Assembly: GCA_016936495.1 (NCBI GenBank)
Contig: JAFGXT010000016.1
Location: 1-42,697, forward strand
Direction: 5' to 3'
Origin: Victivallales bacterium
GTDB lineage: Bacteria; Verrucomicrobiota; Lentisphaeria; Victivallales; SZUA-371
DNA: 42,697 nt
A program made the translations under genes and the position numbers. The notes beneath the pieces were generated by a model. The model made no database searches. It was not told the origin of the DNA and saw only the letters and a program-made list of their open reading frames with translations. How positions within the stretch are numbered: position 1 is the stretch's first letter; each line of letters starts with the position of its first letter. Shown here piece after piece: positions 9,786 to 18,916 of this stretch.

Positions 9786-10928
9786 ATGGGAATTGAAAAT
9801 CGGAAGACCATTTTAATAGTGGACGATACTACTGAAGATATTGACATTCTGGTCAATATGCTTTCCGATGATTATCAGGTCAAAGTAGCTTTGAACGGAC
9901 AGAAGGCATTGCATTTTCTTGGCGAAAAAAATCTTCCAGATCTGGTTCTGCTGGATATTCTTATGCCGGGAATAGACGGTTACAAGGTCTGCGAAGCCAT
10001 CAAATCCAATGATATACTCAAGGATATTCCGGTCATCTTCATCAGTGCACTGGATCAGCTTAATGACATCATCAGCGGCTTCAAGGCGGGTGGAGTGGAC
10101 TATATCACCAAACCTTTCCAGCCCGAAGAAGTACGCGCCAGAGTCGATGCGCACATCAAGCTCCGGGATTATCATCAGCAGTTGAAAGAGAAAAATACCC
10201 AGTTGGAAGAAAATTTCCGGGCGCTTCAAGCGCTGGAGCAACAGCGGGACAGTCTGACCCATATGATAGTTCATGATATGCGCGCTCCGATACAGACTAT
10301 CATGGGGTATCTTGAGTTGCTTAAATACAATGAGCATCTCAGTGAAGATGATAGTATGTATGTAAATAAAATTCAGGAATGCTGTGGCGGATTGACTGAA
10401 ATGGTGAACTCGCTGCTGGATATATCCCGGCTTGAAAATAATAAGATTCCTTTATTGTCCGAGGAAATAGACCTTGAGGAATTGATAGAGAAAGTGGTGA
10501 GCGGATTCAGTGGCGTCGCCAACGCGCCAAGGATAATCACCGATTTGGCGCCGTGTCCGGAAAAGCTTGACGCGGACAGGTCTTTAATCGAACGCGTCAT
10601 GATAAACCTGCTTTCAAACGCATGTAAATTCACTCCCGGCAACGGCTTGGTTACAGTGTCCATGAACCGTTTGGAAAAAGGTTTTATTATAAAGGTAACC
10701 GATACAGGGGAGGGGATTCCGCCTGAAGATCATGAGCGGATATTTGAGAAATTTGCTCAGGTTATGTTGAGTCGCAAACGCTACCGGTACTCTTCGGGTT
10801 TGGGGCTGACCTTCTGTAAACTGGCGGTTGAAGCTCACGGAGGAAGGATAAGTGTTAAAAGCGCTCCCGGCAAAGGCAGTGTGTTTACGGTAGAACTCCC
10901 CCCGAATCAGAAAGGCCGCAATAATTGA
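9786..10928 (+). CDS. Receiver-histidine kinase (REC-HisKA-HATPase) signalling protein
   Basis: A 380-residue cytosolic protein without membrane segments. The receiver domain (1-120) has the acidic pair D13/D14, phospho-acceptor D57 in LVLLDILMPG and K109 in YITKPF. A coiled linker (about 125-155) leads to the HisKA dimerisation helix with H163 in IVHDMRAPI. The ATPase domain has the N box (INLLSNACKFTP), G1 (TDTGEGIP), F box and G2 (SGLGLTFCKL). The order, receiver first and kinase second, fits a protein that takes phosphate or signal from another kinase and passes it on. No output domain or partner regulator gene is adjacent. The gene has its own promoter and leader and precedes the YhaO/YhaN pair by 44 bases. 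Confidence 0.93.
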   Translation: MGIENRKTILIVDDTTEDIDILVNMLSDDYQVKVALNGQKALHFLGEKNLPDLVLLDILMPGIDGYKVCEAIKSNDILKDIPVIFISALDQLNDIISGFKAGGVDYITKPFQPEEVRARVDAHIKLRDYHQQLKEKNTQLEENFRALQALEQQRDSLTHMIVHDMRAPIQTIMGYLELLKYNEHLSEDDSMYVNKIQECCGGLTEMVNSLLDISRLENNKIPLLSEEIDLEELIEKVVSGFSGVANAPRIITDLAPCPEKLDADRSLIERVMINLLSNACKFTPGNGLVTVSMNRLEKGFIIKVTDTGEGIPPEDHERIFEKFAQVMLSRKRYRYSSGLGLTFCKLAVEAHGGRISVKSAPGKGSVFTVELPPNQKGRNN

Positions 10929-10972
10929 TGATGTTTTTATATAGATACGCGGCACGGACGGGATTATAATCT

Positions 10973-12223
10973 ATGTTACGTTTTATTCATTGTGCCGATT
11001 TGCATATAGACAGTCCTTTCAAGGGTATGCGCAATACCAGCGAGGAAGCAGCCGGAGAACTCTATGAAGCTCCTTTCAAGGCGTTCCGTAACGCTGTGGA
11101 TCTGGCGATCAGCGAAGACGTGGATTTTATGATCATTGCCGGGGACGCGTTTGATTCAAAAGAGAAGAGCCTTTCCGCCCGCTTGCGCTTTCATGAACAA
11201 CTTATACGTCTTCGCGACAAAGGCATCAAATGTTTTTACTGCTGCGGCAATCATGATCCGCTTGACGCTCTTGCGCGTGAGATGAAACTGCCGGATAATT
11301 GCATCCGTTTCAGCAGTGGCGAAGTGGAATGTTTTCGTTTTGAAGAAGGCGACGTCGCGGCGGATATTTACGGTATAAGTTTTGGCAGTGCGGCGGTGAG
11401 CGAGAATCTGGCATTGAAATTTAAGCGCCGGGACCTGAGCATCCCTGCCATTGCCGTGCTGCATTGCAATGTTGGTTCGACCGCTCATGAGCCTTATGCT
11501 CCGGCAACGCTTGACGATCTGCGTGCGGCAGGTATGGATTACTGGGCGCTTGGGCATGTGCATTCTCACTGTGTATTGAGTAAAGCCGCTCCGGCGGTAG
11601 TGTATCCGGGCTGTATTCAGGGATGCAGTCCGCGCGAAACCGGAGTGCATGGCTGCTGTCTGGTGAGTATTGGCGATGACTTTGCGGCGGATATTGAATT
11701 TCACCCGCTGGACGTGATACGTTTTATGGAGCTGGAGGTGTTGATTGATTCCTGTGATGATATTCTGGATATTATAAGTACATTGATTTCTGCGCTTGAA
11801 GATTCCGCGTCGCTTTCCGATGGTCGCGGCAGTGTGTTCCGGGTTACCCTGGTCGGAAATTCCAATCTTGACGGCGAATTGCGCAAAGGGGGCTGCGTTG
11901 ACGGTATTCTCAAAGAGGTTCGCGAGCGTCTGGCACACCTGCGCCCTTTAATTTGGCTTGACCATATCAGTTTGATGACTGCCGGGGAATATAACCTTGA
12001 AGAACTTAGGAAAGCAGAAGACTTCACTTCCGAACTTATCACTATATATGACACGCTTTGCGCGGATGAGGATATCGCCACACTGCTTGGAACTGAATTG
12101 GATGGCGTTTATTCACGTTGGGGCGCTTCTTTGGATTCGGCTGACGCCGTCCGTTGCCGGGAACTTTGCCGCGAGGCGTTGCATATGACCCTGAGCCGCA
12201 TAAGCGGAGGCGGAGGCGCATGA
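10973..12223 (+). CDS. DNA-repair-type metallophosphoesterase, YhaO/SbcD/Mre11 family
   Basis: A 416-residue calcineurin-like phosphoesterase. Metal-ligand motifs in order are HCADLHID (D9, H11), IAGDAFD, CCGNHDP, VLHCN and ALGHVHSH, the set seen in Mre11/SbcD nucleases. The C-terminal 150 residues are a family-specific capping and partner-binding region. Its stop overlaps the start of the next gene (ATGA), a Rad50/SbcC-like ATPase, so the two are translationally coupled and expected to form a nuclease-ATPase complex processing DNA ends. The pairing and gene order resemble yhaO-yhaN of Bacillus more than sbcD-sbcC. The ribosome-binding site is weak. Confidence 0.9.
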   Translation: MLRFIHCADLHIDSPFKGMRNTSEEAAGELYEAPFKAFRNAVDLAISEDVDFMIIAGDAFDSKEKSLSARLRFHEQLIRLRDKGIKCFYCCGNHDPLDALAREMKLPDNCIRFSSGEVECFRFEEGDVAADIYGISFGSAAVSENLALKFKRRDLSIPAIAVLHCNVGSTAHEPYAPATLDDLRAAGMDYWALGHVHSHCVLSKAAPAVVYPGCIQGCSPRETGVHGCCLVSIGDDFAADIEFHPLDVIRFMELEVLIDSCDDILDIISTLISALEDSASLSDGRGSVFRVTLVGNSNLDGELRKGGCVDGILKEVRERLAHLRPLIWLDHISLMTAGEYNLEELRKAEDFTSELITIYDTLCADEDIATLLGTELDGVYSRWGASLDSADAVRCRELCREALHMTLSRISGGGGA

Positions 12224-14916
12224 GAATCAAAAAACTTCAGATCGACGGCTTCGGCATTTTCAGCGACACGCAAATAGACGGATTCACGCAGGGGATAAAT
12301 GTGATTTACGGCGAAAACGAATTCGGCAAAACCACTATGCTGGAATTTGTGAGAAGAATACTCTTTGGCTTTCCGGGGAAAAAAAACAACGTCAATATGT
12401 ATCCGGCGGTCAATGGCGGTAACTACGGTGGCGTAATATGGTGCGAACTTGATGATGGACGCGCCGCGATGATCTCACGTCATGGACTCTCAAAGGGCGG
12501 AAACGTCAGACTGGAATGCGACGGCAATATTATTCAGGGACAGCATGAACTTGACGCCTTGCTGAACACCTCCGCCAGTTTTTTCCGTAATGTCTACGCG
12601 ATTACTATTGAGGAAATACAGCAGTTGGGATCACTGGAGGGGGAAGACGTCCGCAATCGTATTTACGGGGCGGGATTGGAACTTGGCAGTGTGTCCCCTG
12701 AAGATTTACGTAAAACCTTTTCAGCGCGCGCGGAAGAAATTTTCAAAACCCGCGGTCAGATACAGCTTATGCCATTGAAATACAAGGAATTAAGCGATAT
12801 AAGAAGCCGCGTTCGCGAAGCTCGTGCCGAATTGCCGCAATATCTGGAAAAGTCCGTGCTGCTTGAAAAACTTGAAATCGATAGTGTCGCCTTGACGACA
12901 GCGGTCGAAGCCATGAGCCGCAAAATACGCGAGCTTGAACGCCGCCGCGAACTCTTTAATGATTATGTCGAAGTCGAACACTTCAGCTCGAAATTGCAAG
13001 GTATACCTAATATCGTCAAATTGCCTGAAAATATTTTTGCCGGACTGGAAAAACTTAAAGCCGAGCTTGAAAATATTGAGGGCGAGCTCAAAGAAAATAG
13101 TATTGAACACGCCGCCGCCACGGAAAATCTTAAAAATATAAAACCCGATATTGCATTGCTCGAACGGCGTGGCGAGATTATTGCCCTGCAAAAGAAAAGT
13201 GGTATATATTCCGCCGCGCTCAAAGACGCCGAAATCCTGGAACGGCGTTGCCGCGAGCTTACCGCTAAGATCAATGCCGATACTCTCGCTCTCGGTTGCG
13301 GCTGGGAAGCTGAAGATGTAGAAAATTTCAATATTTCCGTAGTTCAACAACAACGGGCAACGGAGACACGGGAAAGACTTAACACTCTCCGGGAAGAGCT
13401 TAAGCAGGTGGAATTCAAACGCCGTCATGATGTTGAACTACGCCGCCGGGAGCTGGAACAGAACCGTTCTCATGGCAGGAAACGCAGTTTGATCTTTGCT
13501 CTGTTGGTTATCGCCACCGGCGTCACCGCCATATTGGCGGGATTGTTCTCATCTCATATCCTGACTGGATTCGGGGCGTTTACTTTGCTGGTCGGAATTG
13601 TTGACTTCATGGTTCATTTTCGCTCCGGGACGATGCCGGAACTGGCATACGATGGACTGGGCAGTATTTACGAAGATGAACTCAATGATCTGCTTAAAGC
13701 CCGGAGCGAGTGGGATGAAAAATGGATACGTTTGCTCAAAGAATTGCGCTTTCCCCTGAATATCGGTGTCAATGATTTTGATGCCCTGGCTTCTGCCGCA
13801 GGAAAAATCAGAGATGATTATCATCTGCTCGCGGAAAAGCAGGAAGAACTTGAACTTAAACGCCGAATCGTCGGCGATATAAAATCAGAACATGACCGGC
13901 TTATCGGATTGCTCCGCGCTATCCCCTCCGGCGAAGTGGTTACGAATATAGAAATACTTGAACATGAGCTTGAACAAAATGAGATCGCCAATACAAAAAT
14001 GCTTGCGCTCAGGGAAAATATTGAGAACTTTTCCGCCAGAGCCACCAAGCTTGAACAGCAACGAGAGGAAATACTCAAAAAAATCTCGGATTTTTTCGCC
14101 TCCTTCGGAGTGGAAAACGAGCACCAGTTAAAACTGCTTCAAGAAAAATCAATGGAACGTCAGGGAATAGAAAATCAACTTGAAGTGCTTTCCGGACGCA
14201 TGAAAAAGATCGTCGGCGCGGGTAGCAGTTTCAATGACTTTATGGATGGACTGAAACAGACCGATCCGCTGATACTGGAAGATGAAATAGAAAACCTTAA
14301 GGCTGAGTTGAAAGATAAGAACGCCGCGCTTAACACTCTCCGTGAAACGGTGGGCAGACTGAAAAGTGAAATGGACGCTCTGGCGTCGCATGACCAGCTC
14401 ATAAAACTCCGCAACGCCGAAGAATCATGCCTGCGGGAATTTAATGACCTGGCTCGTGAATGGTCAGTCAATATTATCGCCATACGTGCTTTGGAAAAAG
14501 CGGTGGAGAAATATGAACGTGAACGCCAGCCCGGCGTCATTACCCGCGCCTCCGAGGTTTTTGCGCATATCAGTGGCGGCAGATATCCGTCAATATTCCG
14601 TCCGGTGGACGCCGCCGCGTTGATGGTTCGGGATGACAAGGGTCGTCCGGTCAACGTGGCTGAATTGAGCCGGGGTACTCGCGAGGAATTGTATTTGTCC
14701 ATGCGCCTGGGGCTGATCGCGGAATACGAGACCCGTTCTGAATCCATGCCCTTGATAATGGATGATGTAATGGTTAATTTCGATGACGAGCGCCGCCGTC
14801 GTGCGATCAGTACGTTAAGTGAGTTCGCCCGCAAGCGTCAGCTTATTGTTATGACCTGTTCAAAGCCGCTACTTGAAGAATATCTTGAAGCCGGAGCGGT
14901 ACAAATCAATGTTTAA
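12220..14916 (+). CDS. Rad50/SbcC-like ATPase with internal membrane hairpin, YhaN family
   Basis: 898 residues starting MRIKKLQIDGFG, with Walker A GENEFGKTT at 31-39. Long coiled coils flank the centre. Near the C-terminus are the signature LSRGTREEL and Walker B LIMDDVMVNFDD (about 845-856), so the two ATPase halves meet by folding back. Unlike SbcC there is no CxxC zinc hook. The middle (about 423-467) instead has two hydrophobic helices, the membrane hairpin typical of YhaN. Chosen start: the ATG at 12220 that overlaps the upstream stop, preceded by GGAGG. The protein is expected to tether the YhaO nuclease to the inner membrane. Its exact DNA substrate is unknown. Confidence 0.88.
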   Translation: MRIKKLQIDGFGIFSDTQIDGFTQGINVIYGENEFGKTTMLEFVRRILFGFPGKKNNVNMYPAVNGGNYGGVIWCELDDGRAAMISRHGLSKGGNVRLECDGNIIQGQHELDALLNTSASFFRNVYAITIEEIQQLGSLEGEDVRNRIYGAGLELGSVSPEDLRKTFSARAEEIFKTRGQIQLMPLKYKELSDIRSRVREARAELPQYLEKSVLLEKLEIDSVALTTAVEAMSRKIRELERRRELFNDYVEVEHFSSKLQGIPNIVKLPENIFAGLEKLKAELENIEGELKENSIEHAAATENLKNIKPDIALLERRGEIIALQKKSGIYSAALKDAEILERRCRELTAKINADTLALGCGWEAEDVENFNISVVQQQRATETRERLNTLREELKQVEFKRRHDVELRRRELEQNRSHGRKRSLIFALLVIATGVTAILAGLFSSHILTGFGAFTLLVGIVDFMVHFRSGTMPELAYDGLGSIYEDELNDLLKARSEWDEKWIRLLKELRFPLNIGVNDFDALASAAGKIRDDYHLLAEKQEELELKRRIVGDIKSEHDRLIGLLRAIPSGEVVTNIEILEHELEQNEIANTKMLALRENIENFSARATKLEQQREEILKKISDFFASFGVENEHQLKLLQEKSMERQGIENQLEVLSGRMKKIVGAGSSFNDFMDGLKQTDPLILEDEIENLKAELKDKNAALNTLRETVGRLKSEMDALASHDQLIKLRNAEESCLREFNDLAREWSVNIIAIRALEKAVEKYERERQPGVITRASEVFAHISGGRYPSIFRPVDAAALMVRDDKGRPVNVAELSRGTREELYLSMRLGLIAEYETRSESMPLIMDDVMVNFDDERRRRAISTLSEFARKRQLIVMTCSKPLLEEYLEAGAVQINV

Positions 14917-14949
14917 GGTATTAATAATTGTAAGGAAAGTGGAAGTAGT

Positions 14950-17064
14950 ATGAACGAGAAAGATTATCAGATTCTGGCTCAACAGCTTGATTTAAAAATA
15001 GCGCAGGTGAAAAAAGTAGAGGCTTTGTTTGCCGAGGGCGCCACCGTACCTTTTATTGCTCGTTATCGTAAAGAGCTTACGGGCGGACTTGATGAAGTCG
15101 CGCTTATAGCTTTGCGGGACGGCATGGAAAATATCAATAAGCTTAATAAACGCCGGGACAGCATCATTGACAATCTGCGTGAACGTGAATTACTCACAGC
15201 TGAACTGGAAGCGGCGTTTAATTCCGCCGCCTCTCTGGAGCAGCTTGAAGATATGTATCTGCCTTATAAACAGAAACGTCAGACCCGCGCTCAGAAGGCA
15301 AGGGAGAAAGGACTTGATGTGCTCGCGGAATTCCTTTTTGAACAGAAAAATGTTGATATTGACCTGAAACGTTTTATTGATTCCGAAAAAGGCGTACTTA
15401 ATATTGATGACGCTTTCGCCGGAGCGATGGACATTGTCGCCGAAAAAATCAGTGAAGACTCCCTTATCCGTGCCGCTATCCGCGAGCTCTTTGCCAAACG
15501 CTCATACCTGAGCTCAAAGGTGGTAAAAAGCAAACAGGAGGAAGCGGCGGTATTCCGCGATTATTTCGATTACAGTGAACCGCTCAACCGGGTGCCATCA
15601 CATCGCGCTCTGGCGGTAATGCGTGGCGGCGCACAGGGATTGCTTAGCTTTCAGCTGCGTCCAGATAAAGATGAAGCGACAGGTAAAATAAAACATAAGG
15701 TCATACGCAACAATAACTTCAAATATATACAACATTTACATGACGCGATTGAAGATGGATACAGTCGGTTGCTCATGCCTTCTTTGGAAAACGAGACGCT
15801 TAATGCCCTCAAGCAGCGTGCCGACGCTGAAGCCATAGACGTATTTGTTTCCAATTTGAAAAAACTTTTGCTTGAAGCTCCGCTCGGGAATAAAACCATT
15901 ATCGCGGTCGATCCCGGCTTTCGCACTGGCTGTAAGACTGTAGTCATCAATGGTTGCGGCGAATTGCTCCGTCATCTTGTGATATATCCGTCGGATAAAG
16001 AAGCCGCCGCCTCCGCCGAAATAAAAAAACTCTTAGAGGCATTTGATATCGAAGCCATCGCGGTGGGCAATGGCACCGCCGGACGCGAAACCGAAGCTTT
16101 TTTGAAAAAGACGGTAGGTAATGTCGTCCCGGTCATCAGTGTGGATGAAAGCGGTGCGTCGATTTATTCCGCCGGAGAGCTTGCCCGGCAGGAATTCCCC
16201 GATCTTGATCTGACTTTCCGCAGTGCGGTGTCCATCGGGCGCAGGCTTCAGGATCCGCTCGCGGAGCTCATAAAGATAGATCCCAAGTCAATTGGAGTGG
16301 GGCAGTATCAGCATGACGTGGATCAGAACGCGTTGAAAAAATCCCTTGATGACGCCGTTATAAGTTGTGTCAACTCCGTCGGTGTGGAACTTAATTCCGC
16401 CAGCGCGCAATTGCTCGGATACGTTTCCGGACTGGGACCTAAGCTGGCGGAAAATATCGTCGCCTGGCGCAGCGAAAACGGACGTTTTAAAAATCGTCGC
16501 CAGTTGCTCAAGGTGCCGAAGCTCGGACCGAAAGCCTTTGAACAGGCCGCCGGGTTCCTGCGCATCCGTGACGGCGTGGAGCCGCTGGACGCCAGTGCCG
16601 TTCATCCCGAAAGATATCAGCTGGTCGGACAGATGGCGCGGGACAACGGTTGCGATGTCAAGACTTTGATGCTTAAAGTCGCGGCGGGTATGACACTGCA
16701 ACTGGATAAATATATTGATGACGATACCGGCATGCCCACACTGCTCGATATTGTCGGAGAACTTTCCCGACCCGGACGTGATCCGCGTCCGGAATTCGAG
16801 GCTTTTTCCTTTGAAGACAGTGTGCATTCCATTGACGATCTCATTGAAGGCATGAAACTTCCGGGAATTGTTACCAATGTTACCAAGTTTGGAGCGTTTG
16901 TCGACGTCGGCATTCATAACGATGGTCTGCTGCATATCAGCAAAATGGCGAAACGCTATATCAGCGATCCTGCCGAAATAGTCGCGGTTCATGACAAAAT
17001 ACACGTTACGGTGATTGAGATCGACCGCCAGCGCGGTCGTATATCGCTCTCGCTTATCGACTAA
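14950..17064 (+). CDS. tex: Tex-type RNA-binding transcription accessory protein
   Basis: A 704-residue Tex protein of normal shape. The N-terminal helical domain contains the highly conserved VPFIARYRKELTGGLDE and LEDMYLPYKQKRQTRA. The YqgF RNase H-like domain begins IIAVDPGFRTGCK. A helix-hairpin-helix pair (YVSGLGPKLAENIVAWR; VPKLGPKAFEQAAGFLRI) is followed by a C-terminal S1 RNA-binding domain (GIVTNVTKFGAFVDVG...GLLHIS). Tex binds nucleic acid and acts on transcription complexes. It follows the YhaN gene by 33 bases and is probably cotranscribed. A GAAAGTGGAAG site precedes the ATG. Confidence 0.95.
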   Translation: MNEKDYQILAQQLDLKIAQVKKVEALFAEGATVPFIARYRKELTGGLDEVALIALRDGMENINKLNKRRDSIIDNLRERELLTAELEAAFNSAASLEQLEDMYLPYKQKRQTRAQKAREKGLDVLAEFLFEQKNVDIDLKRFIDSEKGVLNIDDAFAGAMDIVAEKISEDSLIRAAIRELFAKRSYLSSKVVKSKQEEAAVFRDYFDYSEPLNRVPSHRALAVMRGGAQGLLSFQLRPDKDEATGKIKHKVIRNNNFKYIQHLHDAIEDGYSRLLMPSLENETLNALKQRADAEAIDVFVSNLKKLLLEAPLGNKTIIAVDPGFRTGCKTVVINGCGELLRHLVIYPSDKEAAASAEIKKLLEAFDIEAIAVGNGTAGRETEAFLKKTVGNVVPVISVDESGASIYSAGELARQEFPDLDLTFRSAVSIGRRLQDPLAELIKIDPKSIGVGQYQHDVDQNALKKSLDDAVISCVNSVGVELNSASAQLLGYVSGLGPKLAENIVAWRSENGRFKNRRQLLKVPKLGPKAFEQAAGFLRIRDGVEPLDASAVHPERYQLVGQMARDNGCDVKTLMLKVAAGMTLQLDKYIDDDTGMPTLLDIVGELSRPGRDPRPEFEAFSFEDSVHSIDDLIEGMKLPGIVTNVTKFGAFVDVGIHNDGLLHISKMAKRYISDPAEIVAVHDKIHVTVIEIDRQRGRISLSLID

Positions 17065-17071
17065 ATGTCGC

Positions 17072-17107
17072 CTGTCGCCGCGCCGCTTCCTGTAGCGCGG
17101 CGGACAG
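17072..17107 (+). terminator. Strong hairpin after tex (terminator without clear T tract)
   Basis: CTGTC plus GCCGCGC (17072-17083) pairs with GCGCGGC plus GACAG (17095-17107, one bulged base). It starts eight bases after the tex stop. The following sequence is not T-rich, so termination may be partial or the hairpin may protect the 3' end. Confidence 0.5.
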
Positions 17108-17253
17108 TGATCCTCCTCCAAATATTCCCCTGAATGCCCCTGCCTTGTGTAATGCAAGTTGACGCGCATACGCAAATCACTGAAAATCAATAATTTCAGT
17201 ACATCTTGCCTCTCCCCTCAAAACATAATTTTTTTCATTTATTTTTTATTGAA

Positions 17254-17320
17254 AGGGTTGATATGGGTGGAAAATGTGTTAAAATAGGAGAGTATAGGGA
17301 CAATAAGGGGAAGATAGGTA
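17254..17320 (+). promoter_or_regulatory. MraZ operator boxes (10-bp-spaced AGG/GGG repeats)
   Basis: Two clusters of direct repeats. AGGGT at 17254 and TGGGT at 17264 are one helical turn apart. Then AGGAG (17286), AGGGA (17296), AGGGG (17306) and AGGTA (17316) are each exactly 10 bases apart. Known MraZ proteins bind tandem TGGGN-type boxes with 5-base spacers, that is a 10-base period, upstream of their own operon. The arrangement here fits that and straddles the promoter, so autorepression of the division operon is the likely role (inference). Confidence 0.7.
17258..17285 (+). promoter_or_regulatory. Promoter of the mraZ division cluster
   Basis: TTGATA (17258-17263), a 16-base spacer and TAAAAT (17280-17285), starting transcription about 50 bases before mraZ. 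MraZ-type boxes cover the -35/spacer and the initial transcribed region. Confidence 0.65.
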
Positions 17321-17341
17321 TACATTACCCGGAATACTGTT

Positions 17342-17836
17342 ATGTTTGAAGATGAATATTTTTTTTGTGGAGAGTATACTTGTTCGCTGGACGCCCAGCG
17401 GCGGGTGGCGATTCCCAGCGAATGGCGCAAGAAGGAGGCAGCCTCCCGGTTTGTGCTGATTCCCGGTAGGGAATCGCTGATGCTGATCCCGTTTGGAACT
17501 TTTAAAGAGTTTCTGATGAAGCTGAAAAAGGTATCGTTTGCCAACCGTAACGCACAGAAAGCCCTGGCAAAGATAGGTTCGCGGGTGCAGGAATGCATTT
17601 GCGACAAACAGGGTCGGATAAAGTTATCGCAACGCCTGCTGGAGCCGTTCGGTATTGCCGAACAAGTGGTGATGGTCGGGGCGTTTACCAATATTCAACT
17701 GTGGAATCGCGAAAGCTGGGAAAGTCAGCATGACGAGGAAGACAGTTATCTGGACGAACTTGAAAAACTCAGTGAGAATCCTGACAGTCTGCTGGACATG
17801 TTTCAGGACACTATGGAAAAAATAAAAGACAATTAA
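17342..17836 (+). CDS. mraZ: Division/cell-wall operon regulator MraZ
   Basis: 164 residues with the duplicated SpoVT/AbrB-like fold. The first DNA-binding half carries SLDAQRRVAIPSEWR and the second carries CDKQGRIKLSQRLLEPFGI, the two DxxGR-like signatures of the family. An acidic C-terminal tail (DEEDSYLDELEKLSENPDS) makes it slightly longer than usual. MraZ is a ring-forming repressor of the mra/dcw operon. Its boxes lie just upstream. It is the first gene of mraZ-rsmH-ftsL-ftsI. The ribosome-binding site is poor (GGAA). Confidence 0.93.
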   Translation: MFEDEYFFCGEYTCSLDAQRRVAIPSEWRKKEAASRFVLIPGRESLMLIPFGTFKEFLMKLKKVSFANRNAQKALAKIGSRVQECICDKQGRIKLSQRLLEPFGIAEQVVMVGAFTNIQLWNRESWESQHDEEDSYLDELEKLSENPDSLLDMFQDTMEKIKDN

Positions 17837-17916
17837 GCACCGGTAACAGGATTTACTCTGAGTCCGGTGCAGACCGGAAAACAGATATAAATAATAACAA
17901 TACGCGGAAATGCTTG

Positions 17917-18885
17917 ATGGACACAATAAAACATAATTTCAAGGGCGGTACTGACCCTTTCAGTCATACCCCGGTACTTTATCGGGAAGTAACTGACTAT
18001 ATAGCATTTCCGGAAAGACCCTTGAAACTGATCGACGGCACCCTGGGGTGCGGCGGACACAGTTCGCTGATATTGAAAAATAATCGGCAGGCGGTACTGC
18101 TGGGTATAGATCGCGATGGTGACGCTCTGGAGCGGGCTGCGGAAGCTTTGGCTTTCGCGTCTGAGCGGATCCAGCTGTGCAGAGGCAGTTACAGCAATCT
18201 GAAAGACCTCGCAGCAGAGGCAGGGTGGGCTTCCGCTGATGCGGTACTTTTGGATATAGGCGTATCGTCCCCTCAACTGGATGATTTCCACAGGGGATTT
18301 TCCTATCGGGAAAATGGCCCGCTGGACATGCGTATGGACAGAAGATCGCCCCGTACCGCCAGCCGTTTATTGAATAAATGTACCGAAGAGGAATTAGCAC
18401 AAATATTCAGGGACTACGGGGAGATCAAACAAAGTGGAAAACTGGCAAGAGCAATTATCGCACGCAGGGACGAACAGTCATGGAGTGAAACCGCTGAACT
18501 CGCCGAACTTTGTACCAAAGTACTCGGCAAGCCTAGAAAAGGTGCTCCTCCAGCACCGACACTATGTTTTCAGGCACTCAGAATCGCGGTCAATGATGAA
18601 CTTGGAGAACTCGAAAAGGGATTGGAGGCGGCTGTTGACATACTTGCTCCGGGAGGGATACTGGCGGTGATAAGTTTTCATTCGCTTGAAGATCGGATCG
18701 TAAAAAACTTCTTCAGGCATGAAGCGACCGGGTGTATCTGCCCCCCGGGATGTCCGGTATGCATATGTACCCATAAAGCCAGATTGGACATATTGACTAA
18801 AAAGCCGGTTACGGCACAGGCTGATGAAGTAAAGTCAAATTCAAGGGCGGCATGTGCCAAGCTTAGAGTGGCAAGAAAAATATAA
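17917..18885 (+). CDS. rsmH: 16S rRNA (cytosine-1402-N4) methyltransferase RsmH
   Basis: 322 residues. It has the N-terminal HTPVLYREV, the SAM-binding motif LIDGTLGCGGHS and the acidic LLGIDRDGDAL. Then follow VLLDIGVSSPQLDDFHRGFSY...GPLDMRMD and the C-terminal LAVISFHSLEDRIVKNFF, all diagnostic of RsmH (MraW). It methylates C1402 of 16S rRNA. An insertion with four cysteines near the C-terminus (CICPPGCPVCIC) is also seen in relatives. The ATG at 17917 was preferred over a TTG at 17914. It lies 80 bases after mraZ in the conserved division-cluster order. Confidence 0.95.
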   Translation: MDTIKHNFKGGTDPFSHTPVLYREVTDYIAFPERPLKLIDGTLGCGGHSSLILKNNRQAVLLGIDRDGDALERAAEALAFASERIQLCRGSYSNLKDLAAEAGWASADAVLLDIGVSSPQLDDFHRGFSYRENGPLDMRMDRRSPRTASRLLNKCTEEELAQIFRDYGEIKQSGKLARAIIARRDEQSWSETAELAELCTKVLGKPRKGAPPAPTLCFQALRIAVNDELGELEKGLEAAVDILAPGGILAVISFHSLEDRIVKNFFRHEATGCICPPGCPVCICTHKARLDILTKKPVTAQADEVKSNSRAACAKLRVARKI

Positions 18886-18916
18886 TTAATTTACATAAAG
18901 TTTCAGAGGTGGAACA

